Shown: positions 17,895 through 27,076 of the stretch, in pieces
Layout of the letters: the number at the start of each line of letters is the position of its first letter
How positions within the stretch are numbered: the first letter of the stretch is position 1
Origin: Alphaproteobacteria bacterium
GTDB lineage: Bacteria > Pseudomonadota > Alphaproteobacteria > Micavibrionales > Micavibrionaceae
Direction of reading: 5' to 3'
Length of the DNA stretch: 64,000 bases
Assembly: GCA_018399685.1 (NCBI GenBank)
Contig: JAGYOK010000002.1
Span: 54,580-118,579, forward strand
The notes under the pieces: generated by a model
What the model saw: only the letters and a program-made list of their open reading frames with translations
Databases searched by the model: none
Told to the model about the DNA's origin: nothing
Position numbers and translations under genes: made by a program

Positions 17895-18353
17895 TTAATT
17901 GTTCTTATTATAGACTGCATCAGGGTCAAAAAGAGGCTTGGAATCATCTGAAAAGCGCATACTCGCATCGGAAAGATTATTAACTCCCGCAGCTATCTGC
18001 CTGTAGAAACATGTTTTTCTTCCAGTATGACACGCTGCGCCTTTTGATAAATCATTATCAGGAGCATTTACTTCCACACGTATCCAGATACAATCCTGAT
18101 CGCAATCAGTGCGCATCTCTATAACTCTTTGTGTATATCCGCTGCTTTCCCCTTTGTGCCAAAGGCGTTTACGGCTGCGTGACCAGTAATGCGCCTCACC
18201 GCTTTGAAGGGTTTTTTGCAAAGCGTCCTTATTCATAAAGGCAAACATCAGAACTTCACCGGATTTGAAACAGGTCGTTATACAAGGAATTAAGCCGTTT
18301 TCATCAAAGCAGGGGGTAAATACCAGATTTTCTTCCATCTCTTTATTATTCAT
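17895..18353 (-). CDS. hisI: phosphoribosyl-AMP cyclohydrolase
   Basis: 152-aa HisI, opening the purine ring of PR-AMP in the third step of histidine synthesis. Motifs: 'VLMFAFMNKDALQKTLQSGE' , 'HYWSRSRKRLWHKGESSG' and the zinc/magnesium site 'DCDQDCIWIRVE' followed by 'ACHTGRKTCFYR'. Monofunctional: no HisE domain is fused. Start 18353 was chosen because 'aggacagcc' directly precedes its ATG; the frame runs on to 18377. No other his genes are nearby. Confidence 0.95.
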   Translation of the reverse strand: MNNKEMEENLVFTPCFDENGLIPCITTCFKSGEVLMFAFMNKDALQKTLQSGEAHYWSRSRKRLWHKGESSGYTQRVIEMRTDCDQDCIWIRVEVNAPDNDLSKGAACHTGRKTCFYRQIAAGVNNLSDASMRFSDDSKPLFDPDAVYNKNN

Positions 18354-18474
18354 GGCTGTCCTTTTATAAATCCTCAATTTTTGGGCGTTTTTCTTTTATT
18401 TGTTTGCTTTTCTTGCATATTTATAATAGCTCTATGTTCGAATGAAAACACCAATAAAAAATGAAGAGAGCCTA

Positions 18475-19818
18475 ATGAAGTTTAAAGATCTAGGGCTGAG
18501 CGATCAAATACTGGAAGCCATTAAGTCTTGTGGGTACGAGACTCCGACGCCGATTCAGGAAAAAGCAATACCATACATATTTATGGCCAAAGATATTGTC
18601 GGCCTGGCACAAACCGGCACAGGCAAGACCGCTGGATTTACACTGCCGATGATTGATATCCTTGATGGCGGGCGAGCCAAAGCGCGCATGCCGCGATCAC
18701 TTATACTTTCCCCCACGCGGGAACTTGCAGCCCAGATTGCCGAGAATTTTGATACATACGGCAAGAACAGCAAGCTGACCAAAGCGCTTTTGATCGGCGG
18801 TTCGTCTATGGAAAACCAGATCAGAAAACTTGAACGCGGCGTTGACGTGCTGATAGCCACACCCGGACGCCTTATTGATTTGTTTGAGCGCGGAAATATC
18901 CTGCTTAATGATATCAAGATTCTCGTGATTGACGAAGCAGACCGGATGCTCGATATGGGATTTATTCCGGATATCGAGAAAATATGTTCATTATTGCCGA
19001 TTACACGCCAGACACTGCTGTTCTCGGCCACGATGCCTGCGGAAATCAAAAGGCTGACAAAAAAATTCCTCAGTAACCCAAAAGAGATTATTATTACGCC
19101 ATCAGAATCTACAGCCGAAACGGTTGAGCAGTTCTATATCCGCACCGCTCCCAAAACGAAAAACACAATGCTTGAGGCGATCATTAAACAGGAAAAAGTG
19201 AGAAACGCTTTTATCTTTTGTAATCGTAAGCGCGATGTTGATGAGCTAAGTAAATGGCTGAAAAAAAGAGGGCATAGCGCTCAGGCGATGCATGGAGATC
19301 TTGCTCAATCCAAACGTACCGAAACGCTGGATCAGTTTAAAAATGGCGAGATTACCTTACTTGTGTGCAGTGACGTGGCAGCCCGCGGAATCGATGTTGA
19401 CGATGTCTCCCACGTGTTTAATTATGACGTGCCGTTTAACCCTGATGATTATGTCCACCGCATTGGCCGTACAGGCCGCGCAGGCCTTAAAGGAAGGGCG
19501 TGGATGCTTATAACAAAACAGGATGATAAGTATTTAGAGGCTATAGAACAGCGCATCGGAAAAGCTACTTTCTGGACGGAGTTATCAAACGATAATGGCG
19601 ATAGCGGCGATAAAAGCAGTAAAAGTAACAAAGATAATAAAGATAATAAGGGTAAAACTGCTTCTAAGGCACGTAAGCCAGCCGCTAAAAATCCTGAAAA
19701 ACCAAAGAAAAATCAAGAACATAAAAAACGTTCTTCAGATCATTTTGAAAGTAAGAAACAAGATCGGGATGACGTTACAGGTTTTGGCGATGAGACCCCC
19801 GCATTTTTCGGCAGGTAA
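18475..19818 (+). CDS. DEAD-box ATP-dependent RNA helicase, RhlE-like
   Basis: 447-aa helicase that remodels RNA structures, for example during ribosome assembly or cold adaptation. All motifs are present: Q motif 'GYETPTPIQEKAIP', Walker A 'AQTGTGKT', 'PTRELAAQI', 'DEADRMLDMGF', 'SAT', and in domain two 'ARGIDVDDVSHVFNYD' and 'HRIGRTGRAG'. The last 65 residues are a disordered Lys/Ser/Asn tail, common in RhlE-type proteins and likely to bind RNA. ATG 18475 is preferred over 18442 because 'gaagag' lies upstream. Confidence 0.93.
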   Translation: MKFKDLGLSDQILEAIKSCGYETPTPIQEKAIPYIFMAKDIVGLAQTGTGKTAGFTLPMIDILDGGRAKARMPRSLILSPTRELAAQIAENFDTYGKNSKLTKALLIGGSSMENQIRKLERGVDVLIATPGRLIDLFERGNILLNDIKILVIDEADRMLDMGFIPDIEKICSLLPITRQTLLFSATMPAEIKRLTKKFLSNPKEIIITPSESTAETVEQFYIRTAPKTKNTMLEAIIKQEKVRNAFIFCNRKRDVDELSKWLKKRGHSAQAMHGDLAQSKRTETLDQFKNGEITLLVCSDVAARGIDVDDVSHVFNYDVPFNPDDYVHRIGRTGRAGLKGRAWMLITKQDDKYLEAIEQRIGKATFWTELSNDNGDSGDKSSKSNKDNKDNKGKTASKARKPAAKNPEKPKKNQEHKKRSSDHFESKKQDRDDVTGFGDETPAFFGR

Positions 19819-20002
19819 TTATTTATAAATCATTTTAAAATGCCTGTGAGTATATTGCCGCAGTTTTTAGCTCAACCTATTGACTTTGTGGTCATTTAGC
19901 CCAACACTTGGCGGGAGTTGTGCATAGCACGATTATTGAGTTTTTCTCCTTACATATTACATATATTAAATGAGTAACTATCCAGCGATAAAGTATTCCT
20001 AA

Positions 20003-22252
20003 ATGTCCAAAACAAAAACATCCTTTCTTTCGGCAGTGCTTTTAGGTGTCTTGTGTACCTCGGCATCTTTTCTACCAACAAAGGCAAATCAGGCACATGC
20101 TTCCAGATTAGGGCAGGGCAGCAACTCCCCCGTAGACTTGCAAGCCGATAGCCTGATGCATAATCAGGACGGGCAAAGCGTGACAGCGACTGGCGATGTA
20201 ATCCTCCAGCAGGAAGGCAAAACGGTAAAAGCCGATAAGATCGTATACAGTTTACAGGAAGATAAAGTGATAGCGACCGGCAATGTTGAGTTTATTGATG
20301 TGAACGGGGATCGCCACTTTGCCGATAGGTTCGAATTTAACAACACGCTCAAACGGGGCTTTATCGAAGGAATGAAAAGCCTTCTGGCTGATGGCTCCCG
20401 CTTTACTGCATCTAGCGGCCTTCACATAGATGATAACAAAACAATTATGAAAGACGCGCATTATACACCTTGTGAAGTGTGCGAGCTTGACCCTGAATCT
20501 CAGCCGGACTGGCAAATACGCGCTTCCGAGGTTGAGCACGATAAACAGGCAAAAACTATCAGTTACCGTAATGCACGTTTTGAGATCAAAGGTGTACCAG
20601 TGGCTTATATGCCATACTTTTCCCACCCGGATGGTTCTGTAAAAAGGAAAAGTGGTTTTCTAACCCCTAGTGCCGGTTATAACAGTGATCTTGGCGCCTT
20701 TGTTGAAGGGCGCTATTACTGGTCGATAGCTCCTGAAAAAGACCTTACTTTGGGGCTGGTGGCTATGAGCGAGGAAGCCCCTTTAGCCAAAGCACAATGG
20801 CGGCAACGATGGGAAAACGCATCTCTTAACGCAGCCGGTAGCTTCACATATTCCAACCGCACCGATAGCGAGGCCGGGGTCACGATTAATCGTAGAGAAA
20901 AATTACGCGGCCATTTGAAATCGGAGGCTCTATGGGACATCAACAATAAGTGGCGTAGCGGCGCAAATGTCTATCTTGTGTCAGATGAGCAATATCTCCG
21001 CCAGTATGATTTCGATGATGAAGACGTTTTAAAAAACGAAATATATGCCGAGCGCTTTTCCGGCCGTAACTATGCATCTGGAAGGCTTTTGGCGTTTAAG
21101 GATGTGCGCGTTGACGACGACACCAATGACGAAGACCAACCAAATATCCTGCCTGAAATTGAAGCAAGCTTCTTAGGGGAGCCGGGCAGTGTACCCATAT
21201 TAGGTGGTCGCTGGAGCCTGAAGACTTCATTGCTTAGTCTGCTTCGTGATAAAAACCAGCAGGATGTAAACAGAGGGCATGTCGAGCTTGGCTGGAATCG
21301 CAGACTTGTCTCTCCGATCGGGCTTGTTACAACGCTTGATGCAAATGTGCAAGGAACTTTGTACAATGTTAACGATAGAACCGGTTCCGACACGAATAGC
21401 GCTATTGAAGGAAATTCCACGGAAAGCAGAAGCTTTGGGTACATAAACGCAAAGACAAGCTATCCCTTTGTAAAAGGCTATGAAAACGCTCAAGCAGTAA
21501 TAGAGCCGGTTGTCTCGGCAACTCTCGTACCTGAAGTTGACACAAGCAAAATCCCTAATGAAGATAGTCAGGACGTGCAAATCGATGCTTTAGGGCTTTT
21601 TGAAGCCAATCGATTCCCCGGCATAGATGGTGTTGAAGATCACTCACGCGTAACCTATGGGGCAAGGGCAGGGCTATATGACAATGAAGGGAATTTTGGG
21701 GATGTCTTTGTCGGACAAAGCTATCGTTTTGAAGATGATGAGAGTCTGTTTTCTTCGGGATCGGGGCTGGATGAACAAAGTTCTGATTTTGTTGGTGAGG
21801 TGAGGGCAGGATATAAGGGTGACTATTCTCTGGATTATCGTTTTCAACTAGATAACGACACTCTGGCTCCACAGCGCCACGAGGTTGAGGCAAGAGCACG
21901 TATCGCGGATTTAACGCTCTCGTCACGTTATTTGTTCGCCAAGGCAACAAGCAATCTTGATAGCAGCGAAACACGCGAGCAGATTTATAACGGAGCCTCT
22001 TACTATATTAACGATAAATGGCGCGTATATGGTGGAGCGCGTCACGATCTTGGCGACGATCCGGGAATGCGTAGCGCCAATATGGGCATAGTTTATACCG
22101 GCCAGTGCGTGTCGCTATCTCTGGTAGGTAACCGAACACTGACAGATGAAGTTTCCGGGGACAGCGGTACAGAAATATTCCTGCGCATAGGGTTCAAAAA
22201 TCTTGGGGAGTTTCAGACGTCAGCAGTTCAGCTTGGCGGAGACGATGAGTAA
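20003..22252 (+). CDS. lptD: LPS-assembly outer-membrane protein LptD
   Basis: 749-aa LptD, the outer-membrane beta-barrel that with LptE inserts lipopolysaccharide in the outer leaflet. A signal peptide ends near residue 34. The N-terminal OstA/LptA-like beta-jellyroll spans about residues 45-165 ('TATGDVILQQEGKTVKADKI'), then 'YTPCEVCELDPESQPDW', where LptD carries Cys residues that take part in disulfides in the family, and 'VPVAYMPYFSHPD' enters the barrel domain. The barrel continues to the C-terminus. Its usual partners surA and pdxA are not adjacent. Confidence 0.93.
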   Translation: MSKTKTSFLSAVLLGVLCTSASFLPTKANQAHASRLGQGSNSPVDLQADSLMHNQDGQSVTATGDVILQQEGKTVKADKIVYSLQEDKVIATGNVEFIDVNGDRHFADRFEFNNTLKRGFIEGMKSLLADGSRFTASSGLHIDDNKTIMKDAHYTPCEVCELDPESQPDWQIRASEVEHDKQAKTISYRNARFEIKGVPVAYMPYFSHPDGSVKRKSGFLTPSAGYNSDLGAFVEGRYYWSIAPEKDLTLGLVAMSEEAPLAKAQWRQRWENASLNAAGSFTYSNRTDSEAGVTINRREKLRGHLKSEALWDINNKWRSGANVYLVSDEQYLRQYDFDDEDVLKNEIYAERFSGRNYASGRLLAFKDVRVDDDTNDEDQPNILPEIEASFLGEPGSVPILGGRWSLKTSLLSLLRDKNQQDVNRGHVELGWNRRLVSPIGLVTTLDANVQGTLYNVNDRTGSDTNSAIEGNSTESRSFGYINAKTSYPFVKGYENAQAVIEPVVSATLVPEVDTSKIPNEDSQDVQIDALGLFEANRFPGIDGVEDHSRVTYGARAGLYDNEGNFGDVFVGQSYRFEDDESLFSSGSGLDEQSSDFVGEVRAGYKGDYSLDYRFQLDNDTLAPQRHEVEARARIADLTLSSRYLFAKATSNLDSSETREQIYNGASYYINDKWRVYGGARHDLGDDPGMRSANMGIVYTGQCVSLSLVGNRTLTDEVSGDSGTEIFLRIGFKNLGEFQTSAVQLGGDDE

Positions 22253-22329
22253 TTTATTCTAAACTTTTTTGTTTATAAAAAGCTGTAACACTCCATTAAA
22301 GGGAAAGAGAATAGAGCTTGATTTTCGCC

Positions 22330-24231
22330 ATGGATCAATCATTTAACATGTGGTTTATGCTTTTTTTGACAGGGGCTGCTATATACGCCTTTATCAGTGA
22401 AAAGCACCCGATGGAAGTCATAAGTATTGTCCTGATGACTGTGCTTCTTTTGTATGGGCAGATATTCCCTGTTATTGATGAAAGCGGTACAAATCAACTC
22501 AGCGCACAAGCAATATTATCTGGTTTTTCGAATCCCTCGCTAATAGCGGTAATGGCGCTTTTGGTGATGGGGCAAGGGATGATCCACACGGATTCCTTAC
22601 GTTTCCTGACTAATTTACTTGTAATTGAAAATAATAAATTCGCATGGGTATCGATCCTTATGATACTCGTTTTTGTGATGGTTTTAAGCGCATTTATGAA
22701 TAATACGCCACTGGTGATTATTGCTATCCCAATCATCCAGTCGTTACTCCACACGACAAGAATGCACGGCAGTACTATCATGATGTCTTTAAGCTTTGTG
22801 GCAATACTTGGCGGCATGACAACGCTGGTCGGCTCTTCTACTAACCTACTGGTTTCCTCATCAATGGAGGAGCTGGGGCAATCGCCTCTGTCTTTTTTCG
22901 ATTTTACAATTCCCGGAAGCATTATGGCCGCCATAGGCTTTGTGTATGTCATATTTGTTTTACCGGGGCTTTTGCCAAAACGCGGAGAAACCATCAAAGA
23001 AGAACTGGGGGGTGCTGAAACCGAGTTTGTTGCCGAGCTGGATATTGCCCAGGACAGCAAGTTGGTTGGAGAAATCGCGGAAGAAGGGCGCTTTCCATCC
23101 TTAAAAGACCTGAATGTAAAACTCATCCAGCGCGCCGGACAGCTTATTTTACCTCCCTTCACGGATCAAACCATAGAAAGTGGAGACATTTTGATTGTCG
23201 CAGCCACGCGGGAGGCTTTATCTTCTCTTTTAAGTAAATACCCCGGCTATCTTTTGTCAGACGATGATGCCGAAGCAATACATGGTAATGACTCAAACGG
23301 AACAACCGAAGATGAAGAAAGTGAGAGTAGCACCGTTCTTGAGAACGCGCAGACCAGAGTTCTTGCTAAAATCATGGTGACTCCGGCATCACGCATGGTG
23401 GATATGTCAATCGAAAACACAGGACTGGACAAGCGATTTGGCGTGATTGTACTTGGTATACGCCGCCGGGCGCGTGTCGTTCGCAGGCGCTTGGGGCGCA
23501 TACGTCTGGAAGCAGGGGATGTTTTGCTGGTTGTAGGCAAGGATAACAACATTAACAGCCTGCGCCAGAATTCCGATTTTATTGTTCTATCCGGTTCAAA
23601 AAGAGATTTGCCCTTGTTAAGCAAGGCTCCTGTGGCTTTGTCAATTTTTCTAGCCGTCATAGCAAGCGCAGCTTTAGGCTTTGTCTCCATACCTGTAGCG
23701 GCATTTAGCGGCGCAGCCGCCATGGTCGGAACAGGCTGTCTTAATCTTCGTCAAGCCACGCGGGCTATCGACCGGAAGATATTTTTGCTCGTAGGGTCTA
23801 TGCTGGCGCTGGGCTCCGCGCTACAGGCCACAGGCGGAGCCGAATATATAGCAGGGCTAATCCTCTCAGTCCCCCATGGGGACTCTCCGCTGTTCATCGC
23901 GGCAGTGTTATTCCTGATAGTTGCTATCGCAACCAACGTTTTGACAAACAATGCCTGCGCCATTTTGTTCACACCGATTGCAATTAATATAGCCAATGAC
24001 TTCGGCGCTGTTGAAGGGCTGGACCACAGCCTGACATATATTTTTGCTCTAACCGTAGCGTTCGGCGCGAATTGTTCTTTTGCCTCCCCCATAGGCTATC
24101 AGACGAACCTTTTGGTTATGGGGCCGGGGCAATACAGGTTTAGAGATTTTGTTAAAGCAGGAACGCCCCTTGTTCTTGTGATCTGGATTACGTATATTTT
24201 TATCGCCAAATATTATTTTGGGCTGTCATAA
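22330..24231 (+). CDS. SLC13-family permease with TrkA-C domains
   Basis: 633-aa inner-membrane transporter of the divalent-anion/sodium symporter (CitMHS/ArsB) superfamily. About ten hydrophobic segments are split by a cytosolic region (residues about 225-420) with two TrkA-C (RCK_C) domains, recognisable as '...LIVAATREALSSLL' and 'LEAGDVLLVVGKDNNIN'. The paired membrane halves carry the family signatures 'MNNTPLVIIAIPI...GSSTNLLVSS' and 'LTNNACAILFTPIAINIAND'. The substrate is undetermined; relatives carry dicarboxylates, sulfate or tellurite. The start may be TTG 22318. Confidence 0.87.
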   Translation: MDQSFNMWFMLFLTGAAIYAFISEKHPMEVISIVLMTVLLLYGQIFPVIDESGTNQLSAQAILSGFSNPSLIAVMALLVMGQGMIHTDSLRFLTNLLVIENNKFAWVSILMILVFVMVLSAFMNNTPLVIIAIPIIQSLLHTTRMHGSTIMMSLSFVAILGGMTTLVGSSTNLLVSSSMEELGQSPLSFFDFTIPGSIMAAIGFVYVIFVLPGLLPKRGETIKEELGGAETEFVAELDIAQDSKLVGEIAEEGRFPSLKDLNVKLIQRAGQLILPPFTDQTIESGDILIVAATREALSSLLSKYPGYLLSDDDAEAIHGNDSNGTTEDEESESSTVLENAQTRVLAKIMVTPASRMVDMSIENTGLDKRFGVIVLGIRRRARVVRRRLGRIRLEAGDVLLVVGKDNNINSLRQNSDFIVLSGSKRDLPLLSKAPVALSIFLAVIASAALGFVSIPVAAFSGAAAMVGTGCLNLRQATRAIDRKIFLLVGSMLALGSALQATGGAEYIAGLILSVPHGDSPLFIAAVLFLIVAIATNVLTNNACAILFTPIAINIANDFGAVEGLDHSLTYIFALTVAFGANCSFASPIGYQTNLLVMGPGQYRFRDFVKAGTPLVLVIWITYIFIAKYYFGLS

Positions 24232-24285
24232 AAGATTAAGGCAGAATACAAAAGATCAAGATATAATAACGAAGCAAAATAATTT

Positions 24286-25011
24286 ATGACTTTTTCATAC
24301 TATAACCCCAACGACAGATACCGTCAGCGCGCGGCGCGGCGCATTACATTCCTTCTGGGGTCTGGCTTCTTTTTTGCAATTATTTTGGGTTTTGGGTTTT
24401 GGCTTGGTGGTATGCGGGCACAGCAAAACATGTACATTTTGCAGGAAGAAAAACGCATCATCAGCGAGGAACGGGATCGTGTTCAGGCCGAGATGACGAA
24501 GATGCGCGCAGAATCACAGACCGCTAAAGTACGTTTGGAACAACTGCGAGCAAACTATGATGAACTTCTTGGCGGCGGAGCGATGAAGGATCTTGTCTCG
24601 CTCCTGCGCCAGCAGATTGATGCAGGCGTGGATATGAAGCGCTTGCAGTCGGTTTTGCTGTCTGCGCGCCCTCCACAAAATTGCAGCGCTCCACAGACAA
24701 AAAGGTTCGTGGTTGATACTCCTGTATATAACGGCCCCGGCAGTCGCGTGGTTCTCCCGGGGGATGTAGTCATCGTAACCGCGAGTGGCGCTTCTGCTCA
24801 AAACGCGCAAGGGCGCAAGGAAGCATGGTTTGACCCCGGCCAGCCCGTCGAGATATCTTTTAAAATAAAAGACGGTAATACAGAGACTAAAAAAGGTATT
24901 TTGCCTATCTATCACACAGTGGTTTACGGGGACAAAGAATACAGATTCACGGTAACAGCGGGAGATAAATCATTTGTGCAGTTAACGCATGATAACTGTG
25001 ATTATCCTTAA
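24286..25011 (+). CDS. coiled-coil inner-membrane protein of unknown function
   Basis: 241-aa protein with no family I can name with confidence. A basic N-terminus (RYRQRAARR) precedes one membrane helix (about residues 22-44), so the rest is probably periplasmic. Residues about 46-90 form a strong Glu/Arg/Lys/Met heptad coiled coil. The C-terminal half looks like a beta-rich domain with single Cys residues in 'PPQNCSAPQ' and 'THDNCDYP', which could form a disulfide. It is 54 bp after the SLC13 gene and converges on the YdbH-like gene. Architecture resembles DUF6776-type envelope proteins, but that is a guess. Confidence 0.72.
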   Translation: MTFSYYNPNDRYRQRAARRITFLLGSGFFFAIILGFGFWLGGMRAQQNMYILQEEKRIISEERDRVQAEMTKMRAESQTAKVRLEQLRANYDELLGGGAMKDLVSLLRQQIDAGVDMKRLQSVLLSARPPQNCSAPQTKRFVVDTPVYNGPGSRVVLPGDVVIVTASGASAQNAQGRKEAWFDPGQPVEISFKIKDGNTETKKGILPIYHTVVYGDKEYRFTVTAGDKSFVQLTHDNCDYP

Positions 25012-25021
25012 AGTTAGAATT

Positions 25022-27031
25022 TTAGATTTTTTCGGGCAACATTAAAGCTTCGAATAAAAGCGATATCGGCGTTTCAATCTGCAAATTGACATCAACAGGA
25101 TCTTTCCTTTTCATGGCTGGATTTTCTCCTCTTGCACTTAGCGTCATCATGACCCGATCACTTAAATCGCCATCAAGGCGGATTTCAAAAAACTCATAAT
25201 GATAATTTTCCAAAGCTTTACGCAAGATTTCATTTTCAACAGTGTGCCCGGGAAATAACCCTTCCGTAATTGTTCTTGAGATTCGAATTATTCCCTTATC
25301 CTGACTTTGGAGCAAACCTCCAGTAACATTTATACCACCATCTTTTGTCTCGTAAGGAATTCTTCCTGCCAGTTTACCGCTTACAAAAATACCAGATAAT
25401 TGCGCGTCGCGGGTTAATTGAGCAAGATTAATATTAGAAACATCCAAAGAATTGCTTTTTATAATCTCGCCATCCTTGGTAATAGGCTCTTGCGTTTTTA
25501 TTTCGCCGCCATAAATTTTTAGATTAAGATGCTCCAGTAAAGGTTTTTTGATGTTGTTAACGTTAATGAACAAAGTGCCCGTGTGCTCAATATTGTCTTT
25601 AAGCGGAAAAGAAAAATTGAGTGTATGCTTCCTTTTCTTTTGTTGGGCTTCACTGCCTCCCAGAAATACGATTCCCTGAACCTGTGGAATTTCCAAAGAA
25701 CCGAAGTCCAAAATACCATTGTGAACCGTTGTATGGGCAACCCATAAAAAGGCAGGCTTGGTAGCATAGTCTCTGAGTGTAAAATTACCCAGAGCAGAAA
25801 GATCAAACCGCGTCCCGTCTTTTGCTTCCGGTGTCGGGCGAAAGGTTGTTTTATCCATTTCGATATTACCGACAAGGTCTGTAGCTTTTTGCGGATCATT
25901 TTTATAAGCAACCTTTATAAGAGCTGCCGGTTTTTTATATTTTATATTGAGTGTTCCGCGTATATCCTGACTTTGCGGATCATAGAAATTTTCAATGTTT
26001 ATTGAAGGCGAAGCGATATCAAGCAGGGTTTTTGGTATATATGCGTTGACGCCCAATTTCTTGTTGCGTCCAAAAAAATTCTGAATATCGTTAAGCTTTT
26101 TGGGGAAAATGTTTATCTGCGAGCGATACAGCTCCTTTTTATTATTTGCACTGGCAGTATGGATTATCTCGCCTTGCCAGTCTATTTGCTCATTCCCGAA
26201 TGTAGAGCCTTTCAATATGTATTTCTTTTCAGAAGGGGTGAAGTTTATGTTTGTTTTAACATTGCTAAGAGGCATATCGAGCCAGAGCAAAGAGGCAAAT
26301 TGAAAATCTCCTGACAGCGAAAAATCGGGAGATTCCCTGTTATAGAAATAGGTTCCGCTAAGCTTGCCGTTCCCGCGTTTTGCACTGACATCGGTCAATT
26401 CTACAAGAAAGTCTTCAAAACTGGCTTCAAAACTGATGTTATTATCGCCGTTAATTGAAAAATCAAGCTTTGATACAATCCCCAGTTTATTTTGTTTTGT
26501 TGCTGCGTTTGCTTTTATATCGACCTGTCCATTGCTTTTAATCAGGATTTGCCCGTCTCCATTAATTTTTATCCCGCCAAAGTGATCGGATAGAAGATCT
26601 AGTGTTGCAGATTCGATGGTAATTTTATCCGCTGGAAAACTTTGCAAACTTTGCACAATTTGTGCATCATTCGTCCACCCGGCAATTATTGGAGAAAACT
26701 TGTCAGACAGCTCTCCGGTGAGGCTCAGCCCGTGTACAGTAACGTTTTGCGCCCGCGTTGGATTTATCAGAAATTGTAAAAGCGAGAAATGGATTCGAAG
26801 TTCTTCGATAGTACTAAAGCGCTCGGTATCCAATGCAACATTTTTTAGTATAATCTGGCCTTTTTCACGCCTTAGCTCAGAAAAAGCTGGGCTTTCAAAC
26901 CCAAAACGGTTAAAGCCGCTGATTACGGTTTTTTCTATTTTTTCCGGCACATAGACATAATAGGCATATGTGCCAGCAATACCTGCTGCCACAAAAACAA
27001 TAGCCATCAAAATGATAATAAAACGATTCAT
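25022..27031 (-). CDS. YdbH-like AsmA/TamB-family envelope protein
   Basis: 669-aa protein with an N-terminal membrane anchor (residues 4-27) and a long beta-strand-rich periplasmic body, as in AsmA-like bridge proteins that carry phospholipid between inner and outer membranes. The C-terminal part ('LRKALENYHYEFFEIRLDGD', then 'KRKDPVDVNLQIETPISLLF') matches the end of E. coli YdbH, a TamB/YhdP functional relative. The YdbH partners YnbE and YdbL are not seen here. It reads away from parE, which is 45 bp upstream on the same strand. Confidence 0.78.
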   Translation of the reverse strand: MNRFIIILMAIVFVAAGIAGTYAYYVYVPEKIEKTVISGFNRFGFESPAFSELRREKGQIILKNVALDTERFSTIEELRIHFSLLQFLINPTRAQNVTVHGLSLTGELSDKFSPIIAGWTNDAQIVQSLQSFPADKITIESATLDLLSDHFGGIKINGDGQILIKSNGQVDIKANAATKQNKLGIVSKLDFSINGDNNISFEASFEDFLVELTDVSAKRGNGKLSGTYFYNRESPDFSLSGDFQFASLLWLDMPLSNVKTNINFTPSEKKYILKGSTFGNEQIDWQGEIIHTASANNKKELYRSQINIFPKKLNDIQNFFGRNKKLGVNAYIPKTLLDIASPSINIENFYDPQSQDIRGTLNIKYKKPAALIKVAYKNDPQKATDLVGNIEMDKTTFRPTPEAKDGTRFDLSALGNFTLRDYATKPAFLWVAHTTVHNGILDFGSLEIPQVQGIVFLGGSEAQQKKRKHTLNFSFPLKDNIEHTGTLFINVNNIKKPLLEHLNLKIYGGEIKTQEPITKDGEIIKSNSLDVSNINLAQLTRDAQLSGIFVSGKLAGRIPYETKDGGINVTGGLLQSQDKGIIRISRTITEGLFPGHTVENEILRKALENYHYEFFEIRLDGDLSDRVMMTLSARGENPAMKRKDPVDVNLQIETPISLLFEALMLPEKI

Positions 27032-27076
27032 TATTTACTTGTCTTAATGTTTGTCATTACAAACGTGTACCAGAGC